The notes under the pieces: model-generated
The model's input: the letters and a program-made list of their open reading frames with translations, nothing else
The model's database searches: none
What the model was told of the DNA's origin: nothing
Translations under genes and position numbers: made by a program
Source of the DNA: an uncultured Granulosicoccaceae bacterium
Lineage (GTDB): Bacteria; Pseudomonadota; Gammaproteobacteria; Granulosicoccales; Granulosicoccaceae
Assembly (NCBI GenBank): GCA_937957915.1
Contig: CALGNZ010000030.1
Coordinates: forward strand, 1-64,000
Direction: 5' to 3'
Length of the DNA stretch: 64,000 bases
Shown: one piece after another, positions 45,742 to 54,578 of the stretch
Numbering within the stretch: the first letter of the stretch is position 1
How the letters are laid out: the number at the start of each line of letters is the position of its first letter

Positions 45742-47334
45742 ATGATTCATCCGGCAAGATCTTACAGTGGCATGGTGGTAGCGCCGCATCGACTCGCAGC
45801 GGAGGCAGGTACAAGAGTGCTTCGCGATGGTGGTAATGCAATCGAGGCGATGATCGCCGCAGCCAGCACAATCGCGGTCGTCTATCCCCATATGAACAGC
45901 CTTGGCGGTGACAATTTCTGGCTCTTGCACAGTCCGGGTGAGGCGCCGGTCGGGATTGATGCCTGTGGTGCGGCTGCCTCGGCTGCAACGATCGATTCCT
46001 ATCGGTCGCGAGGCTTTGAAGCCATTCCTGGGCGGGGTCCTGATGCTGCGCTGACAGTAGCCGGTGCTCTGTCCGGCTGGGCAGCAGCGCAGCAGTTTAG
46101 CGAGAAGAACTACGGCGGCAAGCTGCCTTTATCCCGATTACTCGAAGACGCCATTTACCATGCCCGGGAAGGTATTGCCGCCCCACAGACTCTGGCCGCG
46201 AACATCGCTGGAAAATTGCCGGAGCTGGAAAGTCAGCCTGGTTTCGCCGATGCTTTTCTCCGCGACGGCGCGCCTTATAACACTGGCGATCGTTTCACGC
46301 AGACAAAAATTGCCGATACGCTGGCGCACCTGAGCAGCAATGGCCTGGACGATTTTTATCGAGGAGATATCGCAGCCAGTATCGCCAACGATCTTGCACA
46401 GGCGCAATCACCAGTAAGCAAGGCGGATCTTGAGCAGCATCGGGCTTTGACCGTTGCTCCATTGACTTTGCGCATTGGCGACCATCAGCTTTACAACATG
46501 CCGCCGCCGACACAAGGCCTTGCATCGTTGATGCTGCTGGGCATATTCGACAAACTGGGCATAGGCGATGTTGACAATTTTGACTATATCCACGGGCTGA
46601 TTGAGTCGACCAAACAGGCTTTTCTGATTCGTGACAGCGAGGTCAGCGACCCGGCTTATATGAAAAAACCGGCAACTGAATTTTTGACAGACGAATGTTT
46701 GTCGACACTCGCTGCTAAGGTTGATAGCAACAAGGCAGCGCCGTGGCCGCAAGCCCCGGTCGGAGGAGACACGGTCTGGCTCGGTGCGATTGACAAGCAA
46801 GGGCGCGCTGTCAGTTTTATTCAAAGCATTTACTGGGAGTTTGGTTCCGGAGTTGTGCTGCCAGAGACCGGAATCGTGTGGCAAAACCGCGGTACCAGTT
46901 TTAGCCTCGACCCGACGCATCACAATAGTTTGAAGCCGGGACGCCGTCCATTTCACACCATTCAGCCGGCGCTGGCTCACCTTGGCGATGGTCGGGTTAT
47001 GCCCTACGGCACCATGGGGGGGGAAGGGCAGCCGCAAACTCAGGCCATGCTGTTCAGCCGCTATGTGCTTGGCGGGCAGGATCTACAACGCGCTGTTACG
47101 GCGCCTCGTTGGCTGCTGGGTCGTACCTGGGGCAGTGACATCACCAACTTGCGTATCGAAAACCGCTTTCACGACGATGTCTATACTTCACTCAGGAAAG
47201 CCGGGCACGATGTGGAAGTTATTGGCGATTTTGATGAAGTGATGGGCCACGCCGGTGCTCTGGTCGTTCACCCGGGTGGCTTGATCGAAGGCGCCAGTGA
47301 TCCACGAAGTGACGGCGCGGCGGTCGGAGTTTAA
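45742..47334 (+). CDS. Gamma-glutamyltransferase family protein, atypical and non-secreted
   Basis: Ntn-hydrolase that normally self-cleaves into two chains at a threonine. The 530 residues have GGNAIEAMIAAA near the N terminus, the predicted cleavage/nucleophile T344 in GGDTVWLGAID, and YGTMGGEGQPQTQ in the small chain. Two points differ from classical GGT: no signal peptide, and the LDFRE-type arginine that binds the gamma-glutamyl carboxylate is replaced by GIDACGAAAS. It resembles the YwrD-like branch, whose substrates are poorly known, so glutathione is only a guess. The ATG at 45742 follows GAGCGAG. Confidence 0.83.
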   Translation: MIHPARSYSGMVVAPHRLAAEAGTRVLRDGGNAIEAMIAAASTIAVVYPHMNSLGGDNFWLLHSPGEAPVGIDACGAAASAATIDSYRSRGFEAIPGRGPDAALTVAGALSGWAAAQQFSEKNYGGKLPLSRLLEDAIYHAREGIAAPQTLAANIAGKLPELESQPGFADAFLRDGAPYNTGDRFTQTKIADTLAHLSSNGLDDFYRGDIAASIANDLAQAQSPVSKADLEQHRALTVAPLTLRIGDHQLYNMPPPTQGLASLMLLGIFDKLGIGDVDNFDYIHGLIESTKQAFLIRDSEVSDPAYMKKPATEFLTDECLSTLAAKVDSNKAAPWPQAPVGGDTVWLGAIDKQGRAVSFIQSIYWEFGSGVVLPETGIVWQNRGTSFSLDPTHHNSLKPGRRPFHTIQPALAHLGDGRVMPYGTMGGEGQPQTQAMLFSRYVLGGQDLQRAVTAPRWLLGRTWGSDITNLRIENRFHDDVYTSLRKAGHDVEVIGDFDEVMGHAGALVVHPGGLIEGASDPRSDGAAVGV

Positions 47335-47398
47335 CAACACGTTCTGTGGAACCACGGGTTCTGCGGTAAACGGTTTATAAGTGACAATTGGCGGATAA

Positions 47399-48586
47399 AT
47401 GAAAGATAACTATTACTTCGACAATGCTGCGACGACCTGGCCCAAGCCGGAAACCGTTTATCAATTTATGGACAGTTTCTTCCGATCACACGGCGTAAAT
47501 CCCGGACGTTCCGGGCATACACTTGCCGTGGAAGCAGAGCAAATGATCGTTGAAACTCGGCGTCTGCTGGCGCAGTTTTTTAACCATCAGGGTGATCCCA
47601 GTCGAGTTGTTTTTACACAAAACGCGACAGACTCTCTGAATATGGCCTTGCAGGGATTGCTGCGCGAGGGCGATCACGTGATCACTACCCAGCTAGAGCA
47701 CAATGCGGTGCTTCGAACCTGCAGTCATCTGCAGCGTGATCGTGGGTTGTCGGTTACCCTGGTAGCGCCAAATGACACTGGCTGTATCAGTTGCGAGTCT
47801 CTCGAGGCTGCCATTAAAAAGAACACACGCGCAATTGTTATCAATCATGCATCCAATGTTACCGGCGCCGTGCAGGATATCGAAGCAATTGCCGCGCTGG
47901 CGAAGGCGCACCAGTTAATCTTTATTGTAGACAGCGCCCAGACCGCCGGTGTTTTACCGGTGGACATGAGCTGTGGAATCGATGTGCTTACCTTTACCGG
48001 GCACAAGGGCTTGTTTGGACCAATGGGAATCGGCGGCATGGTCGTTGGGGAATCGGTTGAATTGATGCCAACCCGATTCGGTGGCACAGGGGTTGATTCT
48101 GCATCGGTGTATCAACCTGATGAGTATCCGCACCGACTTGAATCAGGGACAGTGTCAATACCAGGAATCGCGGGTTTAAATGCAGCGCAGAAATGGATCG
48201 CCGGTTTGAGCCCGGCCGATGATCACTGGACTGCCTGTAAAAATGCGGTAAATACAATTCATGCAGCCGAGATGCGACATAGCGAGCGCATTTGGCAACA
48301 TTTGCAAGGCAAAGCCGGTGTGACATTGCTGGGTAGCCTCGCAGACGGGCCCCATGTTGCAACCCTGAGTTTCACTGTTGCGGGAATGCCCGCACAGCAA
48401 TTAGCCGAAATGATGGACGCTGACTACCATATTTGTGTTCGCGCCGGTTTACATTGCGCACCTCAGGCGCACAAAGCCTATGATACAGATACCGGTGGTG
48501 GAGCAGTTCGTTTGTCCCCCGGCTATTTCACTGAACCAGAAGATGTTGATCATCTGTTGACTGCTGTCGACGAGCTGTGCACCTGA
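47399..48586 (+). CDS. Class V aminotransferase, cysteine desulfurase/selenocysteine lyase type
   Basis: PLP enzyme of 395 residues. It has YFDNAATTWPKP at the N terminus, the PLP lysine K203 in FTGHKGLFGP and a C-terminal cysteine C353 in RAGLHCAPQAHK that matches the persulfide-carrying residue of SufS-type desulfurases. GVNPGRSGH and GGGAVRLSPGYF place it in the stand-alone CsdA/selenocysteine-lyase-like branch rather than IscS. It probably removes sulfur (or selenium) from cysteine as persulfide. It lies 64 bases after the GGT-like gene and 125 before cystathionine beta-synthase. No suf or isc partners are near. Confidence 0.85.
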   Translation: MKDNYYFDNAATTWPKPETVYQFMDSFFRSHGVNPGRSGHTLAVEAEQMIVETRRLLAQFFNHQGDPSRVVFTQNATDSLNMALQGLLREGDHVITTQLEHNAVLRTCSHLQRDRGLSVTLVAPNDTGCISCESLEAAIKKNTRAIVINHASNVTGAVQDIEAIAALAKAHQLIFIVDSAQTAGVLPVDMSCGIDVLTFTGHKGLFGPMGIGGMVVGESVELMPTRFGGTGVDSASVYQPDEYPHRLESGTVSIPGIAGLNAAQKWIAGLSPADDHWTACKNAVNTIHAAEMRHSERIWQHLQGKAGVTLLGSLADGPHVATLSFTVAGMPAQQLAEMMDADYHICVRAGLHCAPQAHKAYDTDTGGGAVRLSPGYFTEPEDVDHLLTAVDELCT

Positions 48587-48711
48587 CACAGAAATAGCAC
48601 TTCTCAGTTACCGAGTTGCACATAACACTGATGGTTTGGAGCATATCCTCCATCAACGTTTTTGTATAATCCAAGCCTCCAGACATTGTTCAAAGCCGCG
48701 AGTAAATCCTG

Positions 48712-50088
48712 ATGACTGTATATGACTCAATAATCGACACCATTGGTAACACCCCAATGGTTCGTTTGAACAAGCTGGCCAAAGACATTCCGGGGCAGGT
48801 GCTTGCCAAAGTTGAATACTTCAACCCCGGCAACTCGATGAAAGATCGTATGGCGATCAAAATGATTGAGGAGGCGGAACGCAGCGGCGAGCTGAAGCCG
48901 GGGGGGACAATCATCGAGGGTACATCGGGCAACACCGGAATGGGATTGGCACTTGGGGCTATCGCTAAAGGCTATAAATGCGTTTTTACCCTGGCTGATA
49001 AACAATCGCAGGAGAAAATTGATATTTTGCGAGCAGTTGGTGCTGAAGTCATAGTTTGTCCAACCAGTGTGCCGGCGGATGATCCGCGTTCCTATTACTC
49101 GGTAGCGCAGCAGATTCACAAAGATACCCCGAACTCAATCTACCCTAACCAGTACGATAATCCGGCTAACTCACAAGCGCACTACGAAACTACCGGCCCG
49201 GAGATTTGGGCAGATACTGATGGCACGATTACCCACTATGCTGCCGGTGTCGGTACCGGTGGCAGTATGTGCGGGGTGGCGAAGTATCTGAAAGAGCAAA
49301 ACAGCGATATCGTCACCGTTGGCATTGATACATATGGCTCGGTCTTTAAGAAGTACAAAGAGACCGGAATTTTCGATGAGAGCGAAATCTATCCGTATAT
49401 GACCGAAGGCATTGGTGAGGATATCTTGCCCAAGAATGTCGACTTTGATTTGATTGACCATTTTGTCAAAGTGACAGACAAGGATGCCGCAATCATGACT
49501 CGTAAACTTGCACGGGAAGAGGGAATGTTTTGCGGCTGGTCATGTGGTTCAGCGGTTGCGGGCGCGCTTGAGTGGGCCCGCGAGAATATGACCAGCGACG
49601 ATGTTATGGTCATCATATTGCCCGATCACGGTACCCGCTATCTGGGCAAGGTCTACAGCGATAGCTGGATGAAAGACCATGGATTTCTCGAAGAGCGAGA
49701 CTATTCGACGGCTGGAGATATCATCTCTGGCTACCACAACGAACGAACAATGCTCGGTATCGACAAGTCCACAACCGTTGTAGAGGCGGTGCGCCTGCTA
49801 ACGGAGGCCAATGTATCTCAGGCTCCGGTTACCGCAGATGGTGATTTTGTTGGCAGTCTTATCGATACTAAATTGTTGTCGGCTATGATTGATAACCCGG
49901 ATATTAAAGAGCAACCAGTAGCACAGGTCATGGGGGCGCCTTTCCAGGTAGTGCCTAAAGATACAACGCTTGATGTGCTGGCATCCTTGATCAATCGAGA
50001 CAATCCTGCAGTGCTGGTACCGGACGGCGGCAATGCGATGCGAATCATTACACAGCATGATGTATTAAAAGCAGTGTCGGAGAACTGA
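48712..50088 (+). CDS. Cystathionine beta-synthase with CBS domain pair
   Basis: PLP enzyme joining serine (or O-acetylserine) and homocysteine to cystathionine; many can also make hydrogen sulfide from cysteine. The 458 residues have the PLP domain (about 1-320) with lysine K44 in NPGNSMKDRMA, the phosphate loop EGTSGNTGMG and GVGTGGSMCG, and a C-terminal pair of CBS domains (about 335-458) which in relatives bind adenosyl ligands. No haem-binding N-terminal extension is present. With the preceding genes it suggests thiol/sulfur amino acid metabolism. The ATG at 48712 gives the conserved start MTVYDSIIDTIGNTP. Confidence 0.92.
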   Translation: MTVYDSIIDTIGNTPMVRLNKLAKDIPGQVLAKVEYFNPGNSMKDRMAIKMIEEAERSGELKPGGTIIEGTSGNTGMGLALGAIAKGYKCVFTLADKQSQEKIDILRAVGAEVIVCPTSVPADDPRSYYSVAQQIHKDTPNSIYPNQYDNPANSQAHYETTGPEIWADTDGTITHYAAGVGTGGSMCGVAKYLKEQNSDIVTVGIDTYGSVFKKYKETGIFDESEIYPYMTEGIGEDILPKNVDFDLIDHFVKVTDKDAAIMTRKLAREEGMFCGWSCGSAVAGALEWARENMTSDDVMVIILPDHGTRYLGKVYSDSWMKDHGFLEERDYSTAGDIISGYHNERTMLGIDKSTTVVEAVRLLTEANVSQAPVTADGDFVGSLIDTKLLSAMIDNPDIKEQPVAQVMGAPFQVVPKDTTLDVLASLINRDNPAVLVPDGGNAMRIITQHDVLKAVSEN

Positions 50089-50175
50089 TCTGTGCATAGG
50101 TCTGTTCGGGGTATGGCAGTCACGCGTTAGTGTGCTGCCGCTTGTGTCGTTACCGCCACGCGGACTTTTACCGCG

Positions 50176-50205
50176 CTGACTCCTGCTGTCAGGCAGTAGA
50201 GTCAG
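50176..50205. terminator. Hairpin overlapping the end of the hydrolase gene
   Basis: CTGACTC (50176-50182) and GAGTCAG (50199-50205) enclose CTGC/GCAG (50183-50186 and 50193-50196) with a two-base bulge, between convergent genes. The stop codon of the minus-strand hydrolase lies in the loop. No T-tract. Confidence 0.4.
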
Positions 50206-51160
50206 CCTCCAGTCCGGCACCTTGCAGAAACTCAATAACGGACTCGGTCACGGTTGCGTTGTTTTGTGGTGCCATGATATCGCCCACCAATACATGCTTG
50301 CTTGCAGCCTGCTTGTTATCAATTAGCAGCGAGGTTTTTTTCGAAGTGAGCCCGGCATAGAACGTCTTGATGCACTCTGCATCGACTGTCTTATCAAAGT
50401 TTGAATACAAAATGTAGACGGGCACAGCAGCCACTGACGGAGGATACTTCTTTGCCAGGCCAACCATTGCCATCATAGGTAACAGAGCCTTAACCGGATA
50501 CCGGTTAGTCCAGAACTTTTCCTGTTGTTCTGTTACCGGCAGGGCGACACGGTATTTTCCTATGACTGCCCGAGCGAGTTGAGCGCCCCAGGGCCAGAGT
50601 AAAAATCGGGCTTTTTTATCGTACACGCCGAAATTTGGCGAGAAGAAAACCATTGCTTCGATTTGTTGTTTGAACTGGCTCTGCTGGGCAATCCACCAGG
50701 CGATAGTTGCACCGGTTGAACTGGCGATGATGATAGTCTTTTCACCTATGCGATCAGTAATCGTAAGCGCCTCGCTGGCATCGTTTAGCCACCTTGCAAC
50801 GCTGCCATCTGCCAGTGAGTCATCGCTGCGACCGTTGCCGGCCAGTCTTGCATAATAGATGTTGCTGTTAAAGAAACTGGCAATGTCTGACGGGACTGGC
50901 TCTGACTCTTGCCGACACGCAGAAAAGCCGTGCAGATACACAAAAGCGTAACGTGTCTTACGCTTGTCGGCGTTTGCCCAGAAAATAGTCTTTTCCGCTC
51001 CGGGTGTCAGATCTTTATAGCGTATCTCTGATTGCCTGAGATAGTCGTCGAGATCGTCGGGTAGTTTCGGCGTTGTAAAGTTTGTATCCCGACGCACCCT
51101 TGGACCGGCAATAAAAAGTATCACCGTAAACAGCAGCAATGATAGTGTAATTGTTAACAT
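50189..51160 (-). CDS. Membrane-anchored alpha/beta hydrolase
   Basis: The 323-residue protein has an N-terminal membrane segment (about 3-19, LTITLSLLLFTVILFIAGP) followed by an alpha/beta hydrolase domain: oxyanion region YLHGFSACRQE, nucleophile elbow ASSTG (S148, alanine replacing the first glycine of GxSxG), acid in SNFDKTVD and histidine in SKHVLVGD. It resembles lysophospholipase/esterase-like proteins, with FVYLHGFSA. Substrate unknown. It is convergent with cystathionine beta-synthase. Confidence 0.82.
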   Translation of the reverse strand: MLTITLSLLLFTVILFIAGPRVRRDTNFTTPKLPDDLDDYLRQSEIRYKDLTPGAEKTIFWANADKRKTRYAFVYLHGFSACRQESEPVPSDIASFFNSNIYYARLAGNGRSDDSLADGSVARWLNDASEALTITDRIGEKTIIIASSTGATIAWWIAQQSQFKQQIEAMVFFSPNFGVYDKKARFLLWPWGAQLARAVIGKYRVALPVTEQQEKFWTNRYPVKALLPMMAMVGLAKKYPPSVAAVPVYILYSNFDKTVDAECIKTFYAGLTSKKTSLLIDNKQAASKHVLVGDIMAPQNNATVTESVIEFLQGAGLEADSTA

Positions 51161-51452
51161 AGAGTTGCTGACCGGCCGTTTAGTGGGAGAGAAGCCCCGG
51201 GAGCCCGGGCGACAAGCAGATTTGCTGGTTAAGCATCCTGTTTACGTCAGTCATTCGACCTACGGCGTTATAGCAAGTTTCAGAGCCGTACCGGACTGAA
51301 GTGTAAACAGACAGGTCTGAATAGCAACTTGAGTAAGCTGTGGAAATGTAAAACGTATCAGGCCCCAGGTTTAGACGCGGTGCCTGAACCAGTATTGTGG
51401 AAACTGCGATTCAGGCATCAGAGCGAGCGTTTCAGCCCAGGTCCGTTGTCTG

Positions 51453-52235
51453 TTACTGAGCGCTTCTATACTCAGGCCAGTTTGCAGGATCGCTGCCAAG
51501 CAGTGATCGCCATTCGTCAATGGCTCCGGCAAATTTGTTTGGGTCGATAAAAGAAAGGTCATAGATCAGCCTTTTACGCTGACCAGAGTTGCGAGTCAGC
51601 AGGAACGGGCCTCTGGAAGAATCATTGACTCGCTCGGCGGTGGCATTGCTAACATCCAGCGCCTCATAGTTGGAAATCATTTCCAGGCAACTATTGCCAA
51701 CGCCTGTATTAGTCACAGGCCAAACCAGTATTGTGTTCGCGCCGGCTGGAATATTTTCAACCGGTACCAGCGGCAGGTTTTTCATCGTCGCCTGACAAAC
51801 AGCGAGGGCCCGCTTCGAATCGCCCGTTTGAGTGAAATGGACGAACGCAAGGTTGGTGGCGTCTTCGGGGATATCGATCAGACTCGAAACAGTCAAATAA
51901 GCACCTCGTCCTGGCAACGTCTGCAACGCGCCGGTTGAGCCTGAGTTTTCGGCAGGAGCATTCAGCAGCGGCGGTTGACCGGTTGCGGTGTTGTCAGAGT
52001 TTGGTAGTCGGGGAGGCAGCGTTGTGCCGTTGACGTCACCAGAATCCGGCAGTCTTGGCGGAGCTGTTGTCGATGGTGGAGCGCCGGGAGTAATAGGACC
52101 CAGATCCGTTAAAGGTTGATCGAAAAACGCGCAGCCACCAAGCCCCAGACTGAGTGTCATCAGGCAAATACTCGCGAACCCGGAGGAGGTTTGAACGCGG
52201 GCCAGAGCGGGTTTTCTGTTTCTGTTGAGCATCAT
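51453..52235 (-). CDS. Hypothetical lipoprotein
   Basis: Not recognised as a known family. The 260-residue product has a basic N terminus, a hydrophobic stretch and a lipobox LGGC (cysteine about 35), so it is probably a lipoprotein. Next comes a Pro/Ser/Thr/Asn-rich region in which PPRLPDS and PPRLPNS recur (about 58-82), then a compact domain (about 105-260) with several cysteines (AVCQ, NSCLEM). No strong ribosome site precedes ATG 52235; ATG 52232 is equally possible. It is read in the same direction as the hydrolase gene, 292 bases away. Confidence 0.7.
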   Translation of the reverse strand: MMLNRNRKPALARVQTSSGFASICLMTLSLGLGGCAFFDQPLTDLGPITPGAPPSTTAPPRLPDSGDVNGTTLPPRLPNSDNTATGQPPLLNAPAENSGSTGALQTLPGRGAYLTVSSLIDIPEDATNLAFVHFTQTGDSKRALAVCQATMKNLPLVPVENIPAGANTILVWPVTNTGVGNSCLEMISNYEALDVSNATAERVNDSSRGPFLLTRNSGQRKRLIYDLSFIDPNKFAGAIDEWRSLLGSDPANWPEYRSAQ

Positions 52236-52622
52236 AGTGTGTAAGAGGAAAGCTGACTAATGCTGCAAGTATCCGCGCTTCCATAACGCAGGGACCAGTT
52301 ACAAGCTGGTATGACGCGCTGATGGCACCGCGGAGAAAAGGATCGCGAAATGCCTGAAACCAAACTAAAAACTGGTGCAAAGATATAGCAGTCTGGTTTT
52401 AAGTAAGTCGGATGAGGGTCGATGTCTGTAGATACGAGATCTGCGATGCAAAATTAATTGGTTCGCTGAGTGTGAAGTCAGTGCTGTAGAACGCGCTCTG
52501 GAACGCTGGGTGCTGTACTAAAAAAGTGGCCGGATATTCAGTTGTACCAATAAGTGAAACAGGCTACATTGCAAATTGGATCAAAGTCCTTAATTTTTTT
52601 AGTAATCTTGCAGGAGAGCTAA
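52236..52622 (+). other. Spacer upstream of pckA
   Basis: 387 bases between divergent genes. AT-rich sequence (TTAATTTTTTTAG) and the ribosome site AGGAG (52612-52616) precede pckA. No clear promoter pair, gene or repeat was found. Confidence 0.4.
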
Positions 52623-54248
52623 ATGTCAATTGGCGCCGCACGTCAGCTCGGTGACGGTATCGATTTGTCTATTTACGGCATCACTAATGTCGCTGAAGTC
52701 GTACATAATCCCTCGTTTGAAATGCTCCATTCCGAGGAAATGCGCGAAGACCTTGTGGGTTTTGAACGTGCAGTAATGACAGACCTTGGTGCAGTTGCCG
52801 TAGACACCGGAGAATTCACTGGCCGTTCGCCGAAAGACAAATACATTGTTAAAGATGATGTGACCAGAGACACACTTTGGTGGTCTGATCAGGGCAAAAA
52901 CGACAATAAAGCGATCGATCAAAATGTCTGGGACGATCTCAAGGAGATAGTAGGGGCGCAACTCTCGGGTAAGCGTTTATTCGTTGTTGACACATTCTGT
53001 GGTGCCAATGCAGACACACGTCTTGCTGTACGGTTTGTGACTGAAGTGGCGTGGCAGGCGCACTTTGTAAAAAATATGTTCATCCGTCCCAACGATGCCG
53101 AACTTGCGGCTTACGTACCTGACTTCGTTGTGCTCAATGGTGCGAAAACCACTAACCACAAGTGGCAGGAGCACGGCCTGAATTCGGAAAACTTCGTCGC
53201 TTTCAATCTGACTGAGAAAATGCAGTTGATTGGTGGAACCTGGTATGGCGGCGAGATGAAGAAAGGCATGTTCGCGTTAATGAACTATCTGCTACCTCAG
53301 CGTGGCATCGCGTCGATGCACTGTTCTGCCAATACCGGCAAGAACGGAGATGTTGCTGTTTTCTTTGGACTGTCAGGAACGGGCAAAACTACTTTGTCGG
53401 CAGATCCTAATCGCTTACTGCTCGGTGATGATGAGCACGGCTGGGATGACGACGGCGTGTTTAATTTCGAAGGTGGTTGCTACGCAAAAACCATACGTCT
53501 GAGAAAGGACGCTGAACCCGAAATCTATAATGCGATACGCCGTAACGCACTGCTTGAAAATGTTGTCGTTCGCGACGATGGCAGTGTCGACTTTGATGAC
53601 GGGTCTAAAACCGAGAATGCGCGTGTTTCCTATCCGATTGAGCACATTGACAACATTGTTGCACCCGTCTCCTCAGCAGGGCACGCCAATAAGGTGATCT
53701 TTTTGTCGGCTGATGCGTTTGGTGTTTTACCGCCGGTTTCTCGCCTGACCGCCGAGCAGACCAAGTACCATTTTCTTTCTGGTTTTACCGCCAAACTCGC
53801 TGGTACAGAGCGCGGCGTGACTGAGCCTACCCCCACATTCTCAGCTTGTTTTGGTGCGGCCTTCTTGAGCTTGCATCCAACGCGATACGGTGAGGAGCTG
53901 GTCAAGCGAATGGAGGCATCCGGCGCTCAGGCTTATCTGGTTAATACGGGCTGGAACGGTAGTGGTGAGCGCATTTCTATCAAAGATACCCGCGCCATTA
54001 TCGATTCAATTCTGAATGGCGATATCGAAAGCGCCGAGACTCAGGAAATTCCGATCTTCGGCTTGCACGTGCCCGTCAGCCTGGCTGGTGTATCCGATGG
54101 CATTCTTGACCCGCGGCAAACATACGCAAGCCCGGATGAGTGGGAAAAAAGAGCCCGCGATTTGGCAGCGCGTTTCATAGAGAATTTTGCCAAGTATACC
54201 GACACTGCGGAAGGTCAGTCTTTGGTTTCTGTCGGTCCCAGGCTCTAG
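52623..54248 (+). CDS. pckA: Phosphoenolpyruvate carboxykinase (ATP)
   Basis: Converts oxaloacetate to phosphoenolpyruvate with ATP, the entry step to gluconeogenesis. The 541 residues (E. coli 540) contain [11 protein letters not shown] (substrate binding), the kinase-1 P-loop [11 protein letters not shown], the metal-binding LLGDDEHGW and [11 protein letters not shown]. The ATG at 52623 is preceded by AGGAG. It has a strong terminator and appears monocistronic. Confidence 0.97.
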   Translation: MSIGAARQLGDGIDLSIYGITNVAEVVHNPSFEMLHSEEMREDLVGFERAVMTDLGAVAVDTGEFTGRSPKDKYIVKDDVTRDTLWWSDQGKNDNKAIDQNVWDDLKEIVGAQLSGKRLFVVDTFCGANADTRLAVRFVTEVAWQAHFVKNMFIRPNDAELAAYVPDFVVLNGAKTTNHKWQEHGLNSENFVAFNLTEKMQLIGGTWYGGEMKKGMFALMNYLLPQRGIASMHCSANTGKNGDVAVFFGLSGTGKTTLSADPNRLLLGDDEHGWDDDGVFNFEGGCYAKTIRLRKDAEPEIYNAIRRNALLENVVVRDDGSVDFDDGSKTENARVSYPIEHIDNIVAPVSSAGHANKVIFLSADAFGVLPPVSRLTAEQTKYHFLSGFTAKLAGTERGVTEPTPTFSACFGAAFLSLHPTRYGEELVKRMEASGAQAYLVNTGWNGSGERISIKDTRAIIDSILNGDIESAETQEIPIFGLHVPVSLAGVSDGILDPRQTYASPDEWEKRARDLAARFIENFAKYTDTAEGQSLVSVGPRL

Positions 54249-54334
54249 AACGACAATTCTGCTGTGTTCTATTGCGTTCTACCGCGTTGATCAGCCTTTC
54301 GTATTGTGCTGTTCAGAGCTGACATGCTGTTAGT

Positions 54335-54361
54335 AAACGACTCCGCGACGGAGTCGTTTTG
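54335..54361 (+). terminator. Rho-independent terminator of pckA
   Basis: A perfect 11-base stem AAACGACTCCG (54335-54345) and CGGAGTCGTTT (54349-54359) has a CGA loop; T residues run to 54360. Because A residues begin the left arm, it may also terminate transcripts from the minus strand, but bepA ends 218 bases further on. Confidence 0.9.
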
Positions 54362-54578
54362 TTGCCGGTTGCGGCGGCCTTATATGAAATTCGCCAGTAA
54401 CTGATTAGCAGTGCTGGCCCTTGATTACTTTGCCGCTGCCGACGCTACTATCGGTTACTGCTGGTGGGTAATCTTGCGTCGACAGACTAGACAGGCGCAA
54501 TTAGCGGGCGCTCACTGTTTCCGGACCTCACACTGCAATTATAGCCGCCACCCATGTCCCTGCATGGATGAGCATTAA
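54362..54578. other. pckA-bepA convergent spacer remainder
   Basis: After the pckA terminator, 217 bases remain before the end of bepA. Nothing recognisable was found. Confidence 0.4.
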
